A stretch of DNA of 28,489 nt from CAZTTG01 sp964615935 (GCA_964615935.1 CAZTTG010000083.1:1-28489), one strand, 5' to 3'; positions 17,366 to 25,086 are shown, counted from the stretch's first letter. Program-made: numbers and translations. Notes: a model not told the origin generated them from the letters alone.

Positions 17366-17371
17366 AGTATA
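17366..17371 (-). promoter_or_regulatory. -10 box TATACT, leaderless-type promoter
   Basis: Read on the - strand this is TATACT, five of six bases of the consensus, ending seven bases before the GTG of the ExbD-like gene. Transcription starting at the usual distance would begin at or next to the start codon. A partial -35 (TTGGGT) lies 19 bases upstream. In DNA this GC-rich a near-perfect -10 is unlikely by chance at this position. Confidence 0.6.
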
Positions 17372-17394
17372 GTCGATCCGGCAACCCTGGACCC

Positions 17395-17438
17395 AAAAAG
17401 GAGGCGGGACCCCGCTCACCCTGAAGCGAGGCCCCGCC
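17395..17438 (-). terminator. Rho-independent terminator of FG-GAP gene
   Basis: On the - strand, 40 bases after the FG-GAP stop, GGCGGG and CCCGCC arms (17433-17438 and 17403-17408) enclose an inner AGCG/CGCT pairing and are followed by TCC and five T (17395-17399). It is the only stem plus T tract I found in the window. It separates this gene from the downstream ExbD-like operon, whose -10 box lies 24 bases further on. Confidence 0.7.
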
Positions 17439-17478
17439 CTGCGTCGTCTCCCCTACCGCGAACGGTGAGGGAATCGCA

Positions 17479-19203
17479 TCAGGGACACACTGTGAACTCG
17501 ACGGCGTCAGTCAGCGCGATGTCGTCCGGAGCGGCAAAGCCCCGATCGCGGCACCAGAACTGGGCGTAGACCGCGGCTCCCGCGCTCAGACCCTTCTGGG
17601 CCATGTAGGCCTGTGAGAAGTGCGCCCTCAGCGTTCCCGTGCAGTCGCTGGGCCCGCCTTGGGTTCCTCCAGACATCTGGGGCGGGAGCTGCATCATCGG
17701 TGATTGAACGCATAGGGTGCCCCCCGCGAAGGGGACCGACGCGGGGCCCAGACCCCAGGTCAGGATTCCAATGCTGTGGTTGATCAGGTCGCTGGCGACC
17801 AGCTCGAAGTTGTCGCCCACGCTCAGGCTGGCGGCGCCCGAGAAGCTCACCGAAGGCGTGCAGCCGGTGCTGGTGATCTTGGGCGTGCAGTACACCAGCG
17901 GGGCCGGCGAGCAGCTGAGGAACACCCAGGCGGTGCCCCCGCGGGTCCCCGGACCCTCGGCCCCCGGGGCGCCGACGATCAGGTCTCCCTTGCCGTCCAC
18001 GTTGAGATCGCCGGCGCCCGCTACCGCGTGTCCGAATCGATCGCCGGGCCGCTGGCCCCCGATCTCCATCAAGAGGCCGCCACCCTGGCCCGAGAACGCC
18101 CGCGCCAGGCCGGTCAGGCCCGCGGCTCCCGGGGCGCCGACCAGGAGGTCGGGCCGCCCGTCGCCGTCCACGTCGCCGGGGCAGGCCAGGGACTCGCCGA
18201 AGGCGTCGCCGTAGGCGTCGCCGCTCAGGGTGTGCAGGACCGAACCGTCGGCGCCCGAGAGGATGAGGACGTAGCCCGCTCCGGAGCTCGGCTGCGCGGC
18301 GCCCGCGGCGAAGTCGAGGACGGTGTCGCCGTCGAAGTCGCCCGCCGGGCCGACCGCCCCGCCGAGCTGGTCTCCTCCGCCGGCTGCGGTGCAGGTCTGG
18401 AGGACCTTGCCGTACCGGCCGGAGTACAGGCGGGCCATCCCCGCCTCGGGCGCGGACTGGTCGCTGCCGGTGGCCCCCACGACGACGTCCGCGTAACCGT
18501 CCGCGTCCACGTCGCCGACACCGGCAACCGACCAGCCCATGAAATCGTAGGGCGCGTCGCCCTTGAGCACGAGCAGGGGCGCCCCGGTCTTGCCGGAGAA
18601 CACCGTCGCAGAGCCCGAATCGGGGCCGGCGGCGTTGGATCCCCGCGAGCCCACGATGAGGTCGTCGCAGCCGTCGCCGTCGACGTCGCCCGCTCCCGCC
18701 ACGGCCGAGCCGAAGTAGCTCAGGGTCGAGGTCCCCAGGAAGAGGTGGAGCTCGCTGCCGTCCGCGCCGGAGAAGACCCGGGCGGTTCCGGTGGCGGCGT
18801 CCAGCTCGGCTCCGACGATCCAGTCCGGCCAGCCGTCCGCGTTCACGTCCCCCGCGCCGGCCACCGCGACCCCCAGGCGATCGTCGGCCGAGTTGCCGTG
18901 GACGGTCGCCAGCACGGCTCCGTCCAGGCCGGAGTAGAGCACCGCCCGGCCGGCGAAGGGGCCGCCGGCGTCAAAGCTGGGGTCCCCGACCAGGAGGTCG
19001 CCGACCCCGTCCTTGTTCACGTCGCCCACGGCCGCCACCGAGGAGCCCAGGGTGGCCGAGGCCTGCTTGCCGTCGAAGGCGTAGAGGGCGCTCTGGGCCG
19101 GCGCCTGCAGGGAGAGGATCGGTAGGATGAGGGCGCCCACCAGCGCCCCGACCGGCAGGAGCCGGGGCAACGTACCCACCTCGGGACCTTCTTCTGGCTG
19201 CAT
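17479..19203 (-). CDS. Secreted FG-GAP/VCBS beta-propeller protein with planctomycete-type C-terminal module
   Basis: This 574-aa protein has a signal peptide (cleavage near APAQS, about residue 37) and seven FG-GAP/integrin-alpha-like repeats, each with a calcium-loop motif: GDVNKDGVGD, GDVNADGWPD, GDVDGDGCDD, GDVDADGYAD, GDFDGDTVLD, GDVDGDGRPD and GDLNVDGKGD. Seven repeats make one complete seven-bladed propeller. From about 435 a cysteine-containing C-terminal module follows (near CTPKITSTGC, then SVPFAGGTLCV, QFWCRDRG and LTDAVEFTV). The same kind of module ends the deiminase encoded divergently. GGAGG (19211-19215 on the + strand as CCTCC) sits seven bases before the ATG. A terminator lies downstream. 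The likely role is surface or extracellular adhesion or ligand binding with calcium; the ligand is unknown. The fifth loop (GDFDGDTVLD) departs from the consensus Gly position. Confidence 0.9.
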   Translation of the reverse strand: MQPEEGPEVGTLPRLLPVGALVGALILPILSLQAPAQSALYAFDGKQASATLGSSVAAVGDVNKDGVGDLLVGDPSFDAGGPFAGRAVLYSGLDGAVLATVHGNSADDRLGVAVAGAGDVNADGWPDWIVGAELDAATGTARVFSGADGSELHLFLGTSTLSYFGSAVAGAGDVDGDGCDDLIVGSRGSNAAGPDSGSATVFSGKTGAPLLVLKGDAPYDFMGWSVAGVGDVDADGYADVVVGATGSDQSAPEAGMARLYSGRYGKVLQTCTAAGGGDQLGGAVGPAGDFDGDTVLDFAAGAAQPSSGAGYVLILSGADGSVLHTLSGDAYGDAFGESLACPGDVDGDGRPDLLVGAPGAAGLTGLARAFSGQGGGLLMEIGGQRPGDRFGHAVAGAGDLNVDGKGDLIVGAPGAEGPGTRGGTAWVFLSCSPAPLVYCTPKITSTGCTPSVSFSGAASLSVGDNFELVASDLINHSIGILTWGLGPASVPFAGGTLCVQSPMMQLPPQMSGGTQGGPSDCTGTLRAHFSQAYMAQKGLSAGAAVYAQFWCRDRGFAAPDDIALTDAVEFTVCP

Positions 19204-19532
19204 GTCGCTTCCTCCAGGACCCGCGCCGCGAGGGCTCGGATCCCTCTGGATCCCCGGGGAGGGACCCTCCCGCCGGCACCGGATCGGCGAACCGGCAACC
19301 CTGTTCTCCGCAGGCCGGCCCCGGGACGGGGGAGGTTCTCGCCGAGAAACGAGCCTTCCTCCCCGGATGCGGCCGGAGATGGCCCCGAGGGGCCCTTCCC
19401 GGCCCCCGGGGCCCGATCCGGCCGCGCGTGAGCCGGGCCGCGGCCGCCCCCGGGAGCCGGGCCGGGACGGGCAGCGCCCCCGCTTCCCGTCTCCGGCTAC
19501 GATGGGGGGGACCCCCGCGAAAGGACGAGTCG
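19204..19532. promoter_or_regulatory. 329-base divergent intergenic region
   Basis: It holds no credible gene and lies between the FG-GAP gene (-) and the deiminase gene (+). On the + strand TACGAT (19498-19503) is a possible -10 box 29 bases before the ATG at 19533, with AAAGGA (19520-19525) as ribosome site. No clear -10 is seen for the - strand gene. Several inverted repeats occur: GGGAGGG-A-CCCTCCC (19257-19271), a GGATCC pair close by, TTCTC-GCC-GAGAA near 19336, and GGCCCC-GA-GGGGCC near 19383. Any of them could be an operator, but such repeats are frequent in DNA of this composition. Confidence 0.4.
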
Positions 19533-21311
19533 ATGTCGAGAGCGCACCTGCGATGGAGCTGGCCGGTCATCCTGACCCTCGTGTCTGCCCTCGCGGCCCC
19601 ACCGGCGGCCGCGCAGTACGCCAGGGGGCTGCGGGTGTGCGCCGAGTGGGAGCCCGCGGTCGGCACCCTGATCAGCTGGCCGCTGGGAATCCCCAAGGCG
19701 CTGGTCATCGAGCTGGCCTCCGACGACCTGCTCTACGTCCTGGTGGTCTCCCAGGCGGCCGAGAACCAGGCCCGCTCCAAGTTCCAGTCCTGGGGGATCG
19801 ATCCCGCCCAGGTCGAGTACATCCGCGCCCCCGTCCAGACCCACTGGCCCCGGGACTGGGGCCCGCACCAGGTCTTCGACGAGAACGGCCTCTGGGGCAT
19901 CGTCGATCCCATCTTCGAGGGCTACCCCTGGGTCCCGACGGCCTGCCAGCCGGTCAGCTCGCCGGGGGGCCACAACGGGGACGACGCGGTCAACGCCGAC
20001 GTGGCCCAGCACTTCGGCGCCCCGCTGCACACCATGCCGGCCTACCTCGTCGGCGGGAACTTCCTGGTGGACGGCTGCTCGGCGGCCTTCTCCACCTGCG
20101 TCATGCTGGGCGAGAACGCGCAGCTGTGGACCCCGGCCGAGTTCCTGGCGCTGGCGGAGCAGTACCTGGGCGTCGAGGACTACTGCATCGTGGGCAACAC
20201 GGAGAACATGGGCATCCAGCACATCGACTGCTGGTTCAAGCCCCTCGACGAGGAGACCCTGCTGGTCAAGCGGCCCCCGGTCGGGCACGAGGAGTACGAC
20301 CGCATCGAGGCCAACCTCGCCGTGCTGGAGGGCCTGACCAGCTGCTACGGTCGCCCCTACCGGATCGTGCGCATCGACTGCGATCCCTACGACGGATACA
20401 ACGTCGCCGCCTACACCAACTCGCTGATCCTGAACGGGAAGGTGCTGGTGCCCCAGTTCAACATCCCCAGCGATCCCGCGGCGCTGCAGACCTTCGCCGA
20501 CGCGATGCCCGGCTACGAGGTCATCGGCTTTCCCTGGAACCTGTGGTACTACTACGACGCCCTGCACTGCCGCACGCGGGCCGTCTTCGACCGGCACATG
20601 CTGCGCTTGCAGCACCGGCGGATGGACGAGGCGGCCCCCTTCCTCGCCGGGCACGAGGTCGAGGTCTTCATCGACGACCGCAGCGAGGCCGGCCTGATCG
20701 CCGCCGAGCTGAGGATCCACTGGCGCCTCGAGGGACATGCGAGCTGGAGCTCGGTGCAGCTCTCGCCCACAGCTGAGGCCGACGTGTACGCGGCGACGAT
20801 CCCGGGTCAGGCCGCGGGCAGCGCGGTCGAGTACTGGATCGCCGCGGCGGACCTCTCGGGGCGCGCCGAGACCCTGCCGCGCACCGCGCCCGACGGCTTC
20901 TATCGGTACGCCATCGATCCCCCGGCGGGCAGCCCCTACTGCCTCCCCGGGGCCAACGGCGCGCAGATCGCGACGACCGGCAGCGGCAGCGTCTCGGCCA
21001 ACGACCTGGTCCTCTTCGCCCTGCCGGTGCCGGACGGGGTGAACGGGATCTTCTTCTACGGCGACCTGCAGAGACAGCTCCCCTTCGGCAACGGCACCCT
21101 CTGCGTGGACGGCACCGTGGCCCTCTTCCGGCTCCTGCCGCCGGTCAACGCCGGTCATCTGGGAGTCCTGTCGTACGCGGTCGACCTCACCGACCCGCCG
21201 AACCCCAACGGCCAGATCCACCCGGGCACCACCTGGAACTTCCAGGCCTGGTTCCGGGACGGTCCGAGCTGGGACCTCTCGGACGCGGTGGAGATTCCCT
21301 TCACGCCCTGA
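19533..21311 (+). CDS. Secreted arginine/agmatine deiminase-family enzyme with Ig-like domain and C-terminal module
   Basis: This 592-aa protein has a signal peptide (cleavage near AAAQ, residue 28). About 35-360 is a deiminase of the peptidylarginine/agmatine deiminase superfamily (PAD_porph type): AEWEPAVGTLISWP, WPRDWGP (Asp108), QHIDCWFK (His230, Asp232), NSLILNGKVLVP and the catalytic Cys346 in DALHCRTR. All the catalytic residues known from the family are present. It would hydrolyse a guanidino group to a ureido group and ammonia. About 385-475 looks like an Ig-like sandwich (LRIHWRLEG, SAVEYWIAAAD). From about 478 the C-terminal module shared with the FG-GAP protein begins (PFGNGTLCV, FQAWFRDG, LSDAVEIPF). 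AAAGGA lies seven bases before ATG 19533. The aldo/keto reductase gene follows after 35 bases. Whether the substrate is protein arginine, a peptide or agmatine cannot be told. Confidence 0.87.
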   Translation: MSRAHLRWSWPVILTLVSALAAPPAAAQYARGLRVCAEWEPAVGTLISWPLGIPKALVIELASDDLLYVLVVSQAAENQARSKFQSWGIDPAQVEYIRAPVQTHWPRDWGPHQVFDENGLWGIVDPIFEGYPWVPTACQPVSSPGGHNGDDAVNADVAQHFGAPLHTMPAYLVGGNFLVDGCSAAFSTCVMLGENAQLWTPAEFLALAEQYLGVEDYCIVGNTENMGIQHIDCWFKPLDEETLLVKRPPVGHEEYDRIEANLAVLEGLTSCYGRPYRIVRIDCDPYDGYNVAAYTNSLILNGKVLVPQFNIPSDPAALQTFADAMPGYEVIGFPWNLWYYYDALHCRTRAVFDRHMLRLQHRRMDEAAPFLAGHEVEVFIDDRSEAGLIAAELRIHWRLEGHASWSSVQLSPTAEADVYAATIPGQAAGSAVEYWIAAADLSGRAETLPRTAPDGFYRYAIDPPAGSPYCLPGANGAQIATTGSGSVSANDLVLFALPVPDGVNGIFFYGDLQRQLPFGNGTLCVDGTVALFRLLPPVNAGHLGVLSYAVDLTDPPNPNGQIHPGTTWNFQAWFRDGPSWDLSDAVEIPFTP

Positions 21312-21336
21312 GATCCGAATCCAACGCGTTGAGAGA

Positions 21337-21344
21337 GGGAGGAG
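21337..21344 (+). promoter_or_regulatory. Shine-Dalgarno GGGAGGAG deciding a GTG start
   Basis: GGGAGGAG ends two bases before GTG 21347; its GGAGG core leaves four bases to the start codon. It lies inside the longer reading that would begin at TTG 21329, and so favours the GTG, directly before the Tat signal, as the true start. Confidence 0.6.
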
Positions 21345-21346
21345 TC

Positions 21347-22243
21347 GTGCAGAAGATCACCCGCAGGACCTTCGTCGCGCAGACCCTGGGAGCCTCGGCC
21401 TTCCTGGCCGGCTGCCGCGCCGCGCCCGGCGGCGGCCGACCCACGGCGGCCGACTGGGTGGACCTGGGCGAGAGCGGCGTGGCCGTGCCCCGCCTGGCCA
21501 TGGGCACCGGCACCCACGGCTGGAAGAAGGCCTCCGACCAGACGCGCCTGGGGCGGGAGGCCTTCTCGCGTCTCGTCGCCCACGGGGTCGAGCGGGGGGC
21601 GGCCTTCATCGACGCCGCCGACCTCTACGGCAGCCACGAGCTCGTGCGCCACGCGCTGCGCGACGGAGCCATCTCCCGCGATCGGGTGGCCATCCTGAGC
21701 AAGATCTGGCACTCCGAGGCGCCCGAGATGGTCCCCAGCACCGACGCCGTGGCGGACGTGGAGCGCTTCTGCCGGGAGATGGGGGTGGACGAGATCGACG
21801 TCTGCCTCCTGCACTGCGTGCAGGACCCCGCCTGGCCCGATCAGCTCGAGCGCCACCGCGACGGCCTCTCGTCCCTCAAGGAGCGCGGTCTGGTCCGCGC
21901 TGTGGGCTGCTCCTGCCACACCCACGCGAGCCTTCGGGTGGCGGCCGAGCACCCCTGGGTGGACGTGCTCCTGGCGCGCATCAATCCACACCACAAGCGG
22001 ATGGACGAGGACGCCTCCACCGAGGATGTGGTGCAGACCCTCGAGCTGGCCCGCGCGGCGGGGAAGGGCGTGCTGGGCATGAAGATCTTCGGCTGCGGGG
22101 ACCTGACCGCGCCCGAGCAGCGCCGCGAGTCCCTGAGGCTCGCCCTGGGGACCGGCCTGATGGACGCCGCCACCATCGGCTTCACGGCGCCCGAGCAGAT
22201 CGACGACGCCATGGACCGCGTCGACGAGGTCCTGGTGGCCTGA
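21347..22243 (+). CDS. Tat-exported aldo/keto reductase family lipoprotein
   Basis: This 298-aa protein begins with a twin-arginine signal (RRTFVAQTLGASAF) ending in a lipobox LAGC with Cys23, so it should be exported folded and lipid-anchored. The rest is an aldo/keto reductase barrel with the full catalytic tetrad in place: Asp89 and Tyr94 (FIDAADLYGSHE), Lys119 (ILSKIW) and His156 (CLLHC). It would reduce a carbonyl or oxidise an alcohol with NAD(P)H; how a periplasmic reductase gets its cofactor is unclear, though tight cofactor binding and Tat export is common for planctomycete oxidoreductases. It lies 35 bases after the deiminase and 16 before the Gfo/Idh/MocA gene, so it forms an operon at least with the latter. 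The substrate is unknown, probably a sugar derivative given its partner. Confidence 0.88.
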   Translation: MQKITRRTFVAQTLGASAFLAGCRAAPGGGRPTAADWVDLGESGVAVPRLAMGTGTHGWKKASDQTRLGREAFSRLVAHGVERGAAFIDAADLYGSHELVRHALRDGAISRDRVAILSKIWHSEAPEMVPSTDAVADVERFCREMGVDEIDVCLLHCVQDPAWPDQLERHRDGLSSLKERGLVRAVGCSCHTHASLRVAAEHPWVDVLLARINPHHKRMDEDASTEDVVQTLELARAAGKGVLGMKIFGCGDLTAPEQRRESLRLALGTGLMDAATIGFTAPEQIDDAMDRVDEVLVA

Positions 22244-22259
22244 GCGCAGGAGCTCGCCC

Positions 22260-23498
22260 ATGAACACCCGCGACGAAGGCGCGCGCCCCGGCACCGATCC
22301 GTCCTCCCTCAGCCGGCGGGAGCTCCTGTTCCGGGGGGCCGCGGTCGCCGGCGCTCCGGCCGTGGGCAAGGGCGCGGCGGAGCTCTCCCGGATCCTGGGG
22401 CCCTCCCTCGGCCGGCCGCCCGACGGCCAGGGGGCGGTCCGCATCGGAGTGGTGGGCGGCGGCTTCGGCCGGGCCTTCCACTGGCACGAGCACCCCGACT
22501 GCGCGGTCGAGGCGGTCAGCGACCTGATCCCCGAGCGTCGGACCGCACTGATGCAGACCTACGGCTGCTCGAAGTCCTACGAGTCGCTGGAGAAGCTGGT
22601 CCGGGACCCATCCGTGGACGCGGTGGCGGTCTTCACCGGGGCCCCCGACCACGCCCGTCACGTGGCCCTGTGCATGGAGAGCGGCAAGCACGTGTTCTGC
22701 GCCTGCCCCGCCTGCCTGACGGTGGAGGAGGCGGACCGCTTGGTGGAGGTCAAGCAGCGCACCGGCCTGCGCTACATGAGCGCCGAGACCACCTACTACC
22801 GCTGGCCGACCATCACCGCGCGGCGCCTGTACCGGGAGGGGAAGCTCGGCGAGCTGGTGTGGACCGAGGCGGAGTACTACCACCCGGGCATCGCACGCAC
22901 GACCCACGGCCTGTCCTGGAGGGAGGGGGTGCGCACCTGGCGCTACGGCTACCCCCCGATGCTCTACCCGACGCACTCCACCGCTTTCTGGGTGGGCGTG
23001 ACCCGCGGGCGGCTCAGCCGGGTCTCGTGCATCGGGACCGGAGATCCGGAGGAGCCGGCCCTGAAGGACAACGACTACCAGAACCCCTTCCTCAACGGCA
23101 TGGCCCTCTTCCAGAGCGAGTCGGGACACCCGGTGCGCTGCAACGTGGCCTGGGACATCCACGCCCACGGCGAGCGCGCTCAGTGGCTGGGCACCCGCGG
23201 GGCGCTCTACATGCCCGGCTGGGGGGGGCAGCCGTACCGGCTCCAGCTCGAGGGCGAGGACGCCGCCGAGCCGCCGGACTACTGGCACCTGGTGCCGGAG
23301 GGGATGCGCCGGGACAGCGGCCACGGCGCCTCGCACCCCTTCCTCACCCACGAGTTCGTGCGCGCCCTGGTCGAGGACCGGGAGCCGGAGATCGACCTCT
23401 ACGAGGCCCTGGCCTTCTGCGTGCCGGGCATCGTCGCGCACCGCTCGGCGCTCCGCGGCGGCGAGCAGCTCGAGATCCCGCGCTTCGATTCCGATTGA
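22260..23498 (+). CDS. Tat-exported Gfo/Idh/MocA family oxidoreductase
   Basis: This 412-aa protein has a Tat-type signal (SRRELLFRGAAVAGAPAV, about 18-35), then a Rossmann domain with IGVVGGGFGRAF (about 62-73) and a C-terminal alpha/beta domain with QWLGTRGALYM and EPEIDLYEALAF, as in NAD(P)-dependent sugar dehydrogenases. The usual EKP motif, whose Lys takes part in catalysis, is replaced: GKHVFC is followed by ACPACL (Ala148, Cys149, Pro150). A planctomycete-type subgroup with other residues here exists as far as I recall, so it may still be an enzyme. AGGAG (22248-22252) lies seven bases before the ATG. It is the last gene before a hairpin at 23501. A glycoside or sugar oxidation role is likely but the substrate is unknown. 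Confidence 0.9.
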   Translation: MNTRDEGARPGTDPSSLSRRELLFRGAAVAGAPAVGKGAAELSRILGPSLGRPPDGQGAVRIGVVGGGFGRAFHWHEHPDCAVEAVSDLIPERRTALMQTYGCSKSYESLEKLVRDPSVDAVAVFTGAPDHARHVALCMESGKHVFCACPACLTVEEADRLVEVKQRTGLRYMSAETTYYRWPTITARRLYREGKLGELVWTEAEYYHPGIARTTHGLSWREGVRTWRYGYPPMLYPTHSTAFWVGVTRGRLSRVSCIGTGDPEEPALKDNDYQNPFLNGMALFQSESGHPVRCNVAWDIHAHGERAQWLGTRGALYMPGWGGQPYRLQLEGEDAAEPPDYWHLVPEGMRRDSGHGASHPFLTHEFVRALVEDREPEIDLYEALAFCVPGIVAHRSALRGGEQLEIPRFDSD

Positions 23499-23500
23499 GG

Positions 23501-23523
23501 CCCGAGGAGGATCCGCCCTCGGG
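23501..23523 (+). terminator. Hairpin terminator after the oxidoreductase operon
   Basis: CCCGAGG (23501-23507) and CCTCGGG (23517-23523) form a perfect seven-pair stem with a nine-base loop, extendable by two G-T pairs, two bases after the stop of the Gfo/Idh/MocA gene. Only two T follow. Its place right after the stop supports a terminator ending the deiminase-reductase-oxidoreductase run. Confidence 0.5.
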
Positions 23524-23588
23524 TTGTCCACGCGCGGCACGTCTCTTGCTCCTCCAAGGCCATTCGAAGGCCCCAGGAGTGCAGAGCC

Positions 23589-24983
23589 ATGTGGACGACA
23601 CGCAGATCGACCGTCGGGCTGGGATTCGTCCTCGCCTCCCTTTGCGCCGCGCAGTCGCCGATCGATGACGGTGCGGAGGATCCCCTCGCGGACGCGGTCG
23701 AGGTCAACAACCGTTTCGCCGTCGTAACGCACCTGCGGGCCGTGTCGGGCCGGGAGAACCTCGTCCTCTCGCCATTCAGCATCCGCGCCGCCCTCGGTCT
23801 GGTCCTCGAGGGCGCTGCGGGGGAGACCCGCGGGGAGCTGGAGGCGATCCTCTTCCCCGGCCTCGAGCGGCTCCCTCCCGCGAGCGAGAGCCAGCGGCTG
23901 GGACGGACGCTCCTCGAGGACGGGAGGCCGGGCGGCGAGATCCGGCTGGCCAGCGCCCTCTGGACGCAGGAGGGCGGGAGCTTCCTCCCGAGCTTCCTCG
24001 AGCGAGTCGCGCAGCGGCACGGCGCGTCCCTGGAGACCGTCGACTTCCACGGGGATCCCGACGCCGCCTGCGCGCGCATGAACGAGTGGACGCGGCGGCA
24101 GACCGGGGGACTGATCGAGGGAGGATGGAGGCGGGAGCGCGTCCAATCGCTACTGGGGCTGGTCCTGGCGAACGCCTTCTGCTTCCGGGCCGAGTGGCAG
24201 AAGGTATTCCACCGGCGGGGAGGGGAGGGCGAGCCGTTCTGGATCGCCCCCGAGAAGCGGATCGCCGCACGCATGATGTCGGTGACGTCGAGGCTCCGCC
24301 ACTTCGCGGATCCGCGGCTGGAGGCGGTGGTGATCCCCTACCGGGGCTGCTCCTTCTCCATGCTGGTGCTCCTCCCCGAGGACGTGGTGGGGGGCGTGGC
24401 CGCGCTGGAGAGGGCTCTGACTCCCGCCTACCTGGCCGAGATCGTCGGAGAGGCGAAGGCCCGCAAGATGGTCCTGGTCATGCCCCTCTTCGAGATCCGC
24501 AGCCACGTGGACGTCGCCGTGCTCCTCGCCGACGGCGGGCCGCCGCGCGTCTTCCGGGCGGGGGAGGCGGACCTGTCCGCCATGACCCGCGAGCAGGGCG
24601 CCTTCCTCGGCGAGATGGAGCAGGAGGCGGTCATCCAGGTCGACGAGAAGGGCACCCGGGTGGCCGCGGTCACGCGGGGCAAGGTCTACATGGGGCCCGG
24701 CCCGCCGCCTCCTCCGGAGATGCACGTCGATCACCCCTTCGTCTACGCGATCCTCCACGAGCCCACTGGGGCGATCCTCGTGATCGGACGGCTGGCGCGT
24801 CCCGACGGCGAGCCGCTGCCCGACGCCGCCTACCCCGCGGACCGGCCGTGGCGAAATTCTGAGGGACCCCTGCCGCCCGGCTTTGTGCCGGCAGAGGGAG
24901 GGCCGCCCGGTCCGCCTCCACCGACGCCGCCGACTCCTCCGCCCGCTCCGAAGGGGAAGGGCGGGAGGACGGACGGGGAGTGA
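23589..24983 (+). CDS. Secreted serpin with proline-rich tail
   Basis: This 464-aa protein has a signal peptide (cleavage near CAAQS, residue 23) and a serpin fold from about 33 to 405: NLVLSPFSIRAALGLVLEGA, then LANAFCFRAEW, and the closing VDHPFVYAILHEPTGAILVIGRL. Serpins are suicide inhibitors of serine or cysteine proteases. The hinge before the reactive loop reads DEKGTRVAAVT (P17 Glu353, P15 Gly, P14 Thr), so insertion is plausible, but P13 is Arg and P12 Val where inhibitory serpins usually have Glu and Ala. The loop carries a GPGPPPPP run and is about three residues longer than in alpha-1-antitrypsin. A tail of about 60 residues after the core is rich in Pro and Gly. AGGAG (23575-23579) lies nine bases before ATG. 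The kinase gene follows. The target protease is unknown. Confidence 0.92.
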   Translation: MWTTRRSTVGLGFVLASLCAAQSPIDDGAEDPLADAVEVNNRFAVVTHLRAVSGRENLVLSPFSIRAALGLVLEGAAGETRGELEAILFPGLERLPPASESQRLGRTLLEDGRPGGEIRLASALWTQEGGSFLPSFLERVAQRHGASLETVDFHGDPDAACARMNEWTRRQTGGLIEGGWRRERVQSLLGLVLANAFCFRAEWQKVFHRRGGEGEPFWIAPEKRIAARMMSVTSRLRHFADPRLEAVVIPYRGCSFSMLVLLPEDVVGGVAALERALTPAYLAEIVGEAKARKMVLVMPLFEIRSHVDVAVLLADGGPPRVFRAGEADLSAMTREQGAFLGEMEQEAVIQVDEKGTRVAAVTRGKVYMGPGPPPPPEMHVDHPFVYAILHEPTGAILVIGRLARPDGEPLPDAAYPADRPWRNSEGPLPPGFVPAEGGPPGPPPPTPPTPPPAPKGKGGRTDGE

Positions 24984-25078
24984 TCCGGGCGCATTCCGCC
25001 GGGGAGGAGTCCCGGGTAGCATGGGGCGCCACCGGCCAGCGGGCGAGGCGCGAGGGGCCATCCGCCGTCCGGCTTGCC

Positions 25079-25086
25079 GGAGAAGG
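25079..25086 (+). promoter_or_regulatory. Shine-Dalgarno GGAGAAGG deciding the kinase start
   Basis: GGAGAAGG leaves seven bases before ATG 25094. The competing GTG at 24980, which overlaps the serpin stop as GTGA, has no such site, and the 38 residues it would add look unlike the family's N-terminus. Confidence 0.5.

Noticed and set aside
19257..19271. GGGAGGG-A-CCCTCCC palindrome as an operator
   Set aside because: Seven-base arms made of G and C with one A-T pair are expected by chance in a window of this size and composition; no second copy was seen.
19497..21221. 574-codon - strand frame opposite the deiminase
   Set aside because: No motifs and an Asp/Val/Gly/Arg-rich shadow composition; the + strand holds all catalytic residues of a deiminase.
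22182..24146. 654-codon - strand frame spanning the oxidoreductase and serpin genes
   Set aside because: It crosses an intergenic hairpin and two real genes and has no recognisable domain.
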